In this document: positions 46,422-55,917 of the stretch, piece after piece | How the letters are laid out: every line of letters starts with the position of its first letter | Numbering within the stretch: the stretch's first letter is position 1 | From: Collybiopsis luxurians FD-317 M1 | Lineage: Eukaryota > Basidiomycota > Agaricomycetes > Agaricales > Omphalotaceae | Direction of reading: 5' to 3' | NCBI GenBank assembly: GCA_000827265.1 | Contig: KN834749.1 | Span: 1,973,500-2,037,499, forward strand | Length of the DNA stretch: 64,000 bases | Notes under the pieces: generated by a model | The model's database searches: none | What the model saw: the letters and a program-made list of their open reading frames with translations, nothing else | What the model was told of the DNA's origin: nothing | Translations under genes and position numbers: made by a program

Positions 46422-47853
46422 CTATGAAAATGCACGAGGGGATGAGGAGACGTTGAGATTGTGAAGAGCTGGCCGACCAAATGCCACGAAATCATGAGGC
46501 AGATACTGCTCTGGCGGACTGTCGATGCGATGTTTGTTGTACACGGGCTCGAATGTTGTCGGCCTGTTCTCTTTATCGTCATAACCGCTCGAGGGAGGAT
46601 GGAGTGCAGGGGTGATGGGGGTAAGCGGGAAATCGTCTGAAACGTCAGACATGGTGGTTGAGCAGCTCATGGGTGTGCTAACGGCAGATATAGGGATGCT
46701 GCGCGTGGGGGTGACTGGTAAGGCTGGGATTGTGACGCGAGAGTATTTACCTCCCTGCAGGTAGTACTGGACAACAAACGTCGCTGCCTTGGAGTAGAAC
46801 GCGTACGAGTACTTTTTGACGAGCGTCTCGGAGAGGTCATTGACATGCTTCGCGAGTCGTGTGTCAAGCAGGTCGACAATTTCCAAGCATTCCTCGGTTT
46901 CCTCCCATAACCGCGCAGGCTTTCCGCAGAGGAAGCGTGCCAGAGTTAACGCAGCAAGGGCAATCGCAGAAGGAGCGTACTTGACGAACTCGCGATAGAA
47001 GAGAGTAATCTCCATGAGAAAACGGGCTACATGTTGGACCTTGGGTTCCTCCATGCATGGTCCGCAGCACATGAGTCTCAGCCATGCCTCGGCGGTGGGA
47101 TGACCAAGAGTCCACTGAATGGTTGAGAGAACGTGGCCTTCCATTTGAATGAAGGCAGATTCCTCGTAGGCATCATGACACATCTGAACAAGATCTTGCA
47201 CAGTGGGTACGCGCTCTTTGGCGTCTTCAAACTTTGCAGCAATCCAGAGAGCGGCACACCCAACAAGCTGGTAGTGCTTGATGAAGACGATTCTGCGAGA
47301 GACGTAGCGATCGACAATGTTAAGAGTGAGGTAGAGAGTCTCTGGGCGGAGGCGGAAGCTGAAATGAATTTCAACCAAAAAGTCGACGAGACAAGGACGC
47401 ATGTGCCAGCGGATTTCTGGCTGTTGATCCATAGACTGAGTGGAACCCATGGTGTAATTCTGCGAGAAAGAGAAAAGGCGAGATGAAGACAAGGGAGGAA
47501 GGCGCGATCTATGAGCGAGTGCATACCTCCATTTCATGCATGTAACAGCGAATATCCTCGCGATACTCTTCTTCTAGTATAACGCCATCTCGGCGAAGCT
47601 GCTGACGATGCTGGATGAGAGCAGACTTGGCTGAACGGGGAGTTTTTCTGTTGGTGCTCTGGGCGAGGATTGGAGATTTATTGGACTTGGAGACGCCATG
47701 AGGTGAAGGACGTTTGCGGGGATAGACGAGGGAATTTCGAGCGTGACGAATTGCGTTGGAAGAGATATCTTTCATTGTTGTAGAAATCGGGTCGGACAAT
47801 TGTACGATCGATTGAGGGCTAGAAGAATGAAGAGTACCAGAGTCAGAAGACAT
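46422..47853 (-). CDS. G1/S-type cyclin (fungal Cln1/Puc1-like)
   Basis: The ATG at 47853 (MSSDSGTLHSSSPQ) opens an N-terminal basic region (YPRKRPSPHGVSKSNKSP, IQHRQQLRRD). The cyclin box follows: YREDIRCYMHEME joined by an intron (GAG|GTATGCACTC...CTCGCAG) to NYTMGSTQSMDQQPEIRWHMRPCLVDFLVEIHFSFRLRPETLYLTLNIVDRYVSRR, then LVGCAALWIAAKFEDAKERVPTV and a second cyclin fold (HPTAEAWLRLMCCGPCME...ARFLMEITLFYREFVKYAPSAIALAALTLARFL). The C-terminal tail is Ser/Thr/Pro-rich with VTPTRS and DDFPLTPITP, plausible CDK phosphorylation and degradation sites. The combination with QQPEIRWHMRP matches fungal G1 cyclins more than mitotic B-types. The stop is at 46422-46424. It is isolated in 7 kb of otherwise gene-poor DNA. 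Confidence 0.84.
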
Positions 47854-47936
47854 GAGAACATGAGGGAGAGAGGAGAAGAGAGAGCGACGCGGTAGGCTAA
47901 CAGAGACAAACTGACAAGAGATAAAAAATAAACCAT
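47772..47936 (-). promoter_or_regulatory. Overlapping upstream open reading frame of the G1 cyclin
   Basis: An ATG at 47936, 83 nt upstream of the cyclin start, begins a 54-codon hydrophobic frame that passes through a second ATG at 47861 (8 nt before the cyclin ATG) and ends at the TGA at 47772-47774, inside the cyclin coding region in another frame. If transcripts begin upstream, this uORF should limit cyclin translation. Transcript start is unknown. Confidence 0.4.
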
Positions 47937-48240
47937 GCGACGGCTTAAGGCCGAATTTAGAGGAAGAAGAAGAAGAAGAAGAAAGAAGAGAGATCGTTGA
48001 ATATCGTGAACAGAGCTGAGGACTGTTTCTTTTTTTTCTCGTCGAGCGAGTCGTCCTCGACGTCAAGGAAAGAAAAGAAGAAATGGCGGCCCTGGCCGTG
48101 AATTATAACAAGGCACTGCCGGCTTGCCGCTAATCAGCACAAGGCATCTGTGCAACCATCACCGATCTGTTCCCCTTCGGTCCGTCTTTTATTTTTTTCT
48201 CACACTAACACGTTCTACGTTCTCCAACAAGAAAGAAATA

Positions 48241-48285
48241 AAAAATAACAAAAGTAAAAAAAATAAAAAATAAAAAATAAAAAAT
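48241..48285. repeat. A-rich simple repeat (AAAAAT-like units)
   Basis: Consecutive AAAATAAAAAATAAAAAA units form a roughly 45-bp low-complexity tract, about 400 bp upstream of the G1 cyclin start. It may help exclude nucleosomes in the cyclin promoter. Confidence 0.7.
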
Positions 48286-48763
48286 GAAACATCACCTTAT
48301 CCTACTAGTAACAACCTTTTGAGTATATCATAATCCTCCTGTAAAATTCCACTCACCAGTTTCCAACAACACTTTAATTTGTCTCTGTCTCCGGGATTAT
48401 TTCTAACGAGTGTGGGTGTTTTTTTCAATGAATGACTGGAGTGAGTGCTTGTCTAGGTAATATTAATCTCCCAACGGTCGAAGAAGGGGGAAGAGATTGT
48501 AAGATTATTCCTCTCTCGAGCTCTCAATACCAGTACTTTTCGCACTGGTATCCTCGAGTGCCAGGTAGAGAGTGTAGAAGAAAGGAAAAGAAGAAAAAAG
48601 GTCGCGTCGGTTCTATGTCTGGCAGCTTTTGAAGCAATTTCGGCGCAAAGCAATGCGTTTGCAGCGTGTCCGTCGCTTGTCCCTTTGGTCCAGGGATGAA
48701 ATGGCAAGTTCGGTGATGGGCCCACGTCCTCTTTCGATACTTTTTACTTCAACAGACCACGTT

Positions 48764-48781
48764 TCCTGCCTGCAGGCAGGA
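48764..48781. repeat. 18-bp perfect palindrome
   Basis: TCCTGCCTGCAGGCAGGA is perfectly self-complementary about its centre and extends three more bases each side with one mismatch. It lies in the gene-poor region upstream of the cyclin, possibly a dimeric factor site. Confidence 0.6.
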
Positions 48782-51543
48782 GACACATCTCGCCAAATTC
48801 TTGGCTCCCTTTATGTAACAATCTTCCATCGTTCGTCCCGGAAGACCTAAATTGGTGTTCTATAATTCCACTCTCTTCGCTTGCTATTTATTCTTGCGAG
48901 CTTATTCTAGCCTTGTATTTTTACACCCAACTCGTATTCCGTCTCTCTCTACTTCTCTCGCTACATTTTTCCTCACTCTCTCAGCCCTTTCGGCTGCATC
49001 GCAGTACAGGTTAGCTCGGTATTTCTCACATCTGCATACGTGAGATGGGGGCGTACTATATGTATATACGGGTTCATAGTCACATAAACCTTCCATCAAT
49101 CACTCTTATCGTTCGAGATCAATTTACATATATGTAGCAAATTTTTACCCCGATCTCACGTACAGAACCTCTCAGCCTCCCACTGGTGGATACTGAGTGT
49201 ATTAGTGTATTGGACAGGTGTTGTCAGTTGGCCTTGTTCCAACAACTAGCACACTATTCCTCGTCCGCCTTCATTCTAGGTTCCGAATTGCGGAAACTGA
49301 AATTTCATCCTGCACCACTTTTTCCTGTGTTCTCATCTTGAGATGTTCAGAAATCATTACTCGATTTAATTAATCGGCACGGTCGATTGGCAGCAAGAAT
49401 TGTCAAGGTCATCTCTTCTAGTGAGGATTCTCCTACACTGTCACCGTACACATGGGCCACTTCATCAATGCCAGAAAGCCCTTCTAGATCCTTCGCCGTA
49501 CAGTGTGTACAGGAACCTTTCATTTGTGAGCTAACATCAATCACACAAACACAACACCAGAAGCGTAAACTCATCTATGACGGCGGAAAGCCGTTCAGGC
49601 AAGCATCATTACTTACATTTCATGTTGCCTAACCCAGGGTTTGAAAAGCTTTAGGTTCTTTCTTGTTAGCTTTCGCTAGCGTGGTCGACGTGTATGCGCC
49701 TCGGCTTCACAAATAAGCTAAAGCTTCGCTCCTCGGACCGTTTCTACTTCAAGAGGCGGTCTAGGGATTTTCCTTTATCAGACCGCCGCTCCATACCGAC
49801 ATCGCAATACTAATTGTACGGTTGTGGATGATCGTCGTTTGAATTCATATTTTCCCTTTACAGGTATACTGAAAGAGTTCTATATCAAGCCAAAGTGTCG
49901 CTCATTGCTCATCCCAACTGATTACCGGAGATCATTGGCTTGGGCCGTTGCGTTGGATAAGTTCCTTGAGCATGTCGTCGCTTGATGCTGCCGCTGCGTA
50001 AAAGAAGCCCGCCACGGGTGCTGTATTTCAACATTTGCATTGGTATAGTTTAAGTTCAATGCAATGTATCCGACTGCCCATCGACGTGATATTTTGTTGT
50101 TGAACAAGTGAGGTTATCCCAACGAATGTGCTTTTGGAGCTCCATACACTATAAATGCCAAGGCAAGTCAAGTTGTTTCGCTCTCGAAATTTTTCGGAAA
50201 AACCGGCTATAATAATTGATTTTCAGCCATTTCACAGTATAAACTTCTGTAACATTTAAATCCAACTCTTCGGGTCGTTTCTAGCCCTTTTACAGAGCAT
50301 ACCGTGAATGTCGGTTCCCAAAAAGACAAATAGAAAGAGTGACCCCGCTCCCTGTCAGAACATCAGGACAGAATTTCACTGCTGACTTGTTCAGTCTGTT
50401 TGGCGGTGCTCTCAAGCTTCCGACACGGCTATGACGTCTGTACAGATACCAGTATTGAATATATGCGTGTGTACGCAGGTCCAGATCCGTTCACGTCCCG
50501 AAATACCGATGTATTATATGCGCCAGCAAGGCAGCGGCGCTATGAAATTGTGAATGGGAGGATAAAAGGATGGAATAACTCCTTGAATCTAAAGCCGATT
50601 CCGCTTGCCGCGCTCCTGCAACTGTGAAACAGTTACACGTAGTGCGCGCGGGTGCCGCCGTCTAGACAGGGTTGAACGTGTCCTCTTGAACGAAAGTAAA
50701 AGCTTCCCTTCGTGAAGAGTTTGGCTTTGACGAAGTTCGACAGTAATTCTTCTCCAACAATTTAATAGAAAACGACGCTCGCTATTAACTTGGAATTCAA
50801 ATCGGGCCCGACATCAGCGAAGATTGATGAATCTCCGATACCGTCAATATTTCAAGCACCAATATGGCATGTCGCGCCCGACATAACAGAGACTGTTGGG
50901 ATCCAAGTTCTCGGGACAGGGCGCACAATTTCAGCCCTCTCTGTGAGCGCTGTGCTTAAAAAGACCATAGAGTAGCCAGAGTACAACCCTGTATAACCTC
51001 GATCTTCTTGTACAGCTTGATATACTTTGTGAATCTTGTATCGGAATGCAAATTTTCCTGGCAGCACTTTCCTCCACCGCGTATTTCGTTCATAACCCTT
51101 CATGCTTCACACCCATTCAAGTATCTTTTGAGCATGAATAGGATATCGGCACCATCAAGCGGGCATTCGCGTGTCAGCTTCTGCTGCAAAAAGAGCCGTT
51201 GAATAGTAAAAACCGCCATTCGACTCAGCAAGCGACCTCTTGGCCTTGAGAAGATCATTGGCGACATCTCAGGTCATCTTTGAATGGAGGTGCACCGGTA
51301 GCATAGTGAAATTACATCAGGTATTAGCGAAGACTCAGCAGCAGAAGAAAAGAAGAATGTAGACTGTCGGGCTGCAAGTAAAGGTGTGGAACGAGGATGG
51401 CATTCAGTCGCGGTAAGTAGTCTTGGCCGAAAATCGGTAAATATGTAGGGAGAAAGTCGAAAATACTGTACGAGGGAAAAATGGGCAAAAATGATACATT
51501 GGGTTGATGTATAAAATGGTTCCAGGATGTTTGCCGCAAAGTC

Positions 51544-54500
51544 TTAATCTCTGGGAGTGCCCATGAGGAGAGCAATCAGATCCTGAGCACTCCCGGTCTG
51601 GTTGGTGTGAACAAGGCCCTGTTGAATATGGGGAGGAAGAACATGATGAGGGAGAATTTGAGGGTGTATCTGTTGCTGTTGCTGCTGTTGACGCATCGCA
51701 AGCATCGGGTTTTGAAGAGCGTTGGCGGACTGAGGATTAAATCCACCTCCACTGACACTTCGCATTCCGCCACCTGCAAGACCGTTCATTGCCAACAACT
51801 GCGCATGCTGATTCGCATTTCGGGCATCTATATTACCTGGGTGTCCTAGACCTGCGAGTTGGTGATGACTGACAGTACTCTGGAGCTGATGAGCCGGTGG
51901 ACGCAGCGGACCTTGTGGACCACCGAAACCAGCAGCAGGATGGAAATTGTTAAAGTTTTGCTGCTGCTGCTGCTGGGCAAGGCCATTAATATGAAGGCCA
52001 TTGTGCAAAGGGCCCGGAAGCCCAAACTGAGAAGGATCATGGGGAGGCCGTCCGCCAAGGTTTGCCAGACCGGGAGGTAACCGTTGCTGTTGAGCGTTAT
52101 GCAAGAGATTCTGCTGAGCAGACACTGGCGATGGGCCACCACGGAAGTGAGGTGTTTGCACTGGAATCCCTGGATTGCGAGCATGCTGCTGTTGTTGGAT
52201 GAAAGCAGTTGTCGGAATGGAGCCAGAGTACATCTGTTCAACAGCGCGCTGCTGCTGCTGAACCGGGAGACGTTGCTGAGCATTGAGAAGTATCGCATCA
52301 TCTAAGGGATCTGCAGCAAACATCCCCCCATTTTCTCGATTTCGAGGCGGAGGAGCAGATCGCAGGCCAGGAACTAAGTTATCGGGCATGAAGTTTCGAC
52401 TTTCGTACAAGGGCTCAAGTCGGTTATGGAGCTGATTCTGCAGTTGTTGTTGCTGTTGGTGCGGCAAAGAATGCAGCTGTGCTTGTTGGCCAAATAGAGC
52501 ATGGTTCAGAGACGCGTTGGGGCTGGGAACAGGGCGTTGACTCTGCAAACCAGAGAAATGAGGGTTCGAATCTTGAAAAAAAAAAAAAAAACTGGAAGAA
52601 AACTGACCTGCATCGAGCTCATATTCAATTTGGCGAGAAGATCATCTACCGTCCTATGTTGCTCAATATTTGGATTTGCCATATTTCCGAAACCACTGTC
52701 CGGTCTGACATGCGGTCCAGGGGAAGACGAAACAAAGCCTACAGGTGTAGGGGCTTTTGGTATGCTTGGTGCTGATATCGGCATTTCCTTGGTTTTGCCC
52801 TCGAAAAATTTAGCAAACCGGCTACCTTTACCAATAGCATGCCCTGCAGTGGTAGAATCGAGGGGTGAAGAATCGGGCCATGGACCACTAGAGTCAGAAG
52901 TAAATGAAGTTCGGTCCCCTGATACTCGTCGTAAACCATCGCTGAGTTCGCGCTGCTCTTCGAAAGGAGAGAAGCTTGAGGGTGTACGTGGTGCGATCTT
53001 GGATTCCGTCATCATAGGAAGATTGGACAAGCCGGGTAACTGAGGTTTAGATGATGTCGCCGATGTTACAGTCCCATTAGAAGTAGCAGATGGAGGCAAT
53101 GGGGAGCTCGGAGACACTGGTTTTGCGGAAGCACGACTACCAAGGGCCAAAAGCCGAGAGCCCTGAGGAGGATTGAAAGACGCGTCGTTATTCACTCGCT
53201 CGACAGGACCATCGGCGAGTGGGAGACGGGAGGTGAGTTTCGGAGCGGCATCAGCATTGGGAGGCGATGCAGTATCATTGGTTCCAGAATTGAGCAAAGA
53301 AAGCAAAGAGCGGGAGGGATCAGGCGTAGAGAACACATCGTGTTTGGAAGAAACGGTGGAGTTGGACTCGCTTGGAGCTGGGTCTGAAAGCTTGGATATC
53401 ATGCCGCTGTCATTTTCTACGACAACAAAAATGTCAATAGGTGCAAATGATTTTGTCCAGTGCACGCTCACCTCGAGAAGACGCTGGTTTGGAAGTATCA
53501 GTTGGACCGAGGATAGGGCCGACGATTATGGAAGGGTCAGGGCTCTGCTTCTGAGCTACCTCCATCATCTTCTTGAAACGCTGAATTTCGTCCAAAGATT
53601 CTTCTACCTCCGCTGGCTTCGAAGGAGTAGAAGTTTCAATAGCAGGCGCCGGAGTGACAGTTTTGTTTGCTTTTTGCTCCTTCTCCTTCATGTTCTTCTT
53701 CCAAGCCTGAATGCCGTCCAGCTCACCCTCGCTTCCCTGACCCCCAAGGATACCTGAGCTAGAAGGCGGAGGTATATACGTGTCCATCCAAGCAGGTTCC
53801 TTCTCCTTCTCGCGTTCGCGGTCCCCACGACGATCACCCTCTTCGACAAAGGCTTTCTTATCTCTTCCTGGATTACGCTTCGACTTTTCGCGGTCCTCAA
53901 CAACCGTCCAGCGACGATCATTGGGATTTCCAGAAGCAGGATCCTTTTCTTTGCCATTTGCAGCACGCTCACGTTCTCGCCTTGCTGCAAGCCGTTCGTC
54001 CCTCCGACCGTCGTCCCTCCACCTTCTACTGTCATCATCATCATCACGATCCCTATCAAGACGCTCGCGCCTATACTCCTCTCTTTCTTTCTCTCTATCT
54101 CTTCCCTCGCGCCTTGTAGCTGATGGGTCCCTTCGACCTCGAGAGCGAGATCTGGCACGCTCTTCCCGATCTCGTTCGTTCCCTGAAAGCAAATTGAATA
54201 CTTTCGGAAATTCAAAGAAGGCAACGATACATACTGTCGGCCCGACGAGATTCCGAACCTGGGAGAGAAAGATAAGTGAATGTAAGCCAAAAAAAAAAGT
54301 GACTGTCGATAGGTACCTCGCCTCCAGTCCTCGCTGGATTCTCCTACTTTCTTCTTTGTCGCAGCTTCTCGAGTCTCCGCTCGGCGTGCTGCTATCGTAC
54401 CTTGAGCTTGAGATGAAATACGGCCTGAGCCAGTGGCAAGATGAGGCGCAACACTTCTCTCCTTGCCAGTGCGAAGACCTGACAGCGGTAAGCCCAGACG

Positions 54501-55232
54501 ATCCCGGTCAAACTTATCGGATAACTACAATGGTAGAATAAAAGGCAAATATTTCTAGGAATAAAGGCTTAGCTCACGTTACGCAGCCTTTCTTGGCCTT
54601 CTCTATCTGCGTCTCGGTCATTTGTGCGCAAGGACTGGTGTTTGAAGTTGCCCATTTGTGATGGTTGCGAGAGTGAAGAACGAAATGAGGGCCTAGCTGG
54701 CAGTTCTGTGAAACGAACTGAGATGAAAGAGATAATTTAAAAAGACTGGCCAAAAATACCATTCTCGTCGGCATCGCGTCTGAAGCTACAGAAGACGTAA
54801 GGCGACGTAAGGAGGCCTAGACAAAAGAAGGCTTTACCGTCGTTCACGACCACTATTTGGCATTATTGGCTCCGAATCCTTCTTGGAGAGATTTTGTTCA
54901 TTTTCAGCGCTTTGTTGTTATGTTATTGAAGAGAGAAATTGCGTCAAAAAAAAAAGATTGACGAACCCAAACCAGTCTTTGAGCTCTGGCATGTTTGGAG
55001 GGATACATACAAGAGGAGATTTAGATAAAGCAAGAAGCTGAGGTCGAGAGTATATTCTGAGAGAACGAGAAGAGGAGGATTGGCTGTCGTCCTGTGGTGG
55101 CTCTTGGTCGTTGGCATTTTCAGGTACATCTGGCTGAGACTGAGTCGGATTTTCTGAAGGCACTGGCTCTGGCTGGACACTGCTAGCGACGACAGAGACG
55201 TCTGGCTGAGCGTCAGCTGGCGAAGTGGCCAT
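51544..55232 (-). CDS. Putative eIF4E-binding translational regulator (4E-T/Eap1-like)
   Basis: From the ATG at 55232 (MATSPADAQPDV) a short acidic region leads to SLRIYSRPQLLALSKSPLVCIPPNMPELKDWFG; YSRPQLL fits the eIF4E-binding consensus Y-x4-L-hydrophobic (55032-55052). The middle is an RE/RD-rich charged block (RDREERARSRSRGRRD...RRWTVVEDREKSKRNPGRDKK). Next are EPAWMDTYIPPP and ELDGIQAWKKNMKEKEQKAN, resembling 4E-T/Eap1-type segments, then a Ser/Pro-rich stretch with SRFAKFFEGKTKE and HRTVDDLLAKLNM. The last exon is Gln/His/Pro-rich (polyQ runs coded by repeated CTG/TTG on the plus strand) and ends LIALLMGTPRD at 51544-51546. Such proteins repress translation or promote mRNA decay in P-bodies; assignment here is by motif, not full homology. 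Confidence 0.6.
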
Positions 55233-55327
55233 GTTGGTTCGTGGCAAGTGATGTTTTGGTCTGAAGGGCTATCAGGGCGGCCTTCGGACTTGGGAAATTA
55301 TCGAAGTGGCTCGGGCCCTATTAATTA

Positions 55328-55667
55328 ATGTCACATCTCACTCTCAAGCATTTTATTCTACGCAAACAAGTCCTTGACCTTTATAGACAAGCTGTTCGTG
55401 CTTGCAGGGGTAAATTGTTTTCCAAATTTTCTTCTACTAGCTTCATAATTATATATACAGCTATACCTGACCCGAGTACGCGTCGAGAGACATTAAACTG
55501 GATCCGCAGCGAATTTGAGCGCAGCAAAAACTTGACCGACGTGGTACGAGTTATTTTTTTTTTCTTTTGTAGGTGGAACTTTGATTGATACTCCCAAGGT
55601 CCTCATTGAAGAAAAACTGAAGCTTGGTCGACGGGAATTGAAGCAAATGCTGCCCTGGTTTCGTTAG
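55328..55667 (+). CDS. LYR-motif protein, LYRM2-like
   Basis: The ATG at 55328 gives MSHLTLKHFILRKQVLDLYRQAVRACR, including the LYR tripeptide in its usual helix (TLKxF...QVLxLYR). An intron (GTAAATTG...TATACAG) leads to AIPDPSTRRETLNWIRSEFERSKNLTDV. A second intron, best ended at CCCAAG (keeping phase 0), gives VLIEEKLKLGRRELKQMLPWFR before the TAG at 55665-55667. The length is about 75 residues. LYRM proteins are small mitochondrial matrix factors that bind acyl-ACP and assist complex I or other assembly; LYRM2 homologues serve complex I. It is divergent from the eIF4E-binding gene with 95 bp between ATGs. Confidence 0.8.
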
Positions 55668-55917
55668 CCGAATGAGAAGCAGGGCAATAGTTCTGGTATG
55701 TTCCATCGACTTCCAAAGTCTTCTGCCTTTCATCACATAGAATATCAAGGAATAAATACATGGGCGGAGCTTGACTGAGAAACTGGGGATACCCTGAGTG
55801 AGATGTTGCGGTTATAGTTACGCAATATCATTTCTTCTCCCGGCCACCGATGATAGAAAAGCCAAGGCAAATGATAAGACTTTTCACGATTCCTTTCTTT
55901 ATCCCAATCTCTGTAGT

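Larger units (their letters stand above)
47854..51543. other. 3.7-kb gene-poor region upstream of the G1 cyclin
   Basis: It should contain the cyclin promoter on its left and the 3' end of the minus-strand eIF4E-binding gene on its right. It contains GAA/TTC repeats (about 47955-47985), an A-rich (TAAAAAA)n-like stretch (48241-48285), a perfect 18-bp palindrome (48764-48781) and an 8-bp inverted repeat GGCGGTCT/AGACCGCC (49755-49787). A plus-strand frame at 49342-49632 (96 codons) is the longest one with non-random-looking composition, but it has no ATG and no recognised domain. No tRNA-like cloverleaf was found. Confidence 0.4.

Noticed and set aside
49651..49737. Inverted AAGCTTTAG/CTAAAGCTT pair as a possible transposon end
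   Set aside because: It is only 9 bp, with no target-site duplication and no transposase frame between the copies.
52500..52590. tRNA-like B-box (GGTTCGAATC) in the eIF4E-binding gene
   Set aside because: It lies at an intron boundary with a poly-A tract. No T-arm, D-arm or acceptor stem pairing is found.
53780..54541. Plus-strand 253-codon Ser/Arg-rich frame resembling an SR protein
   Set aside because: It is antisense to the RD/RE-rich region of the eIF4E-binding gene. Such complement runs create artificial Ser/Arg repeats.
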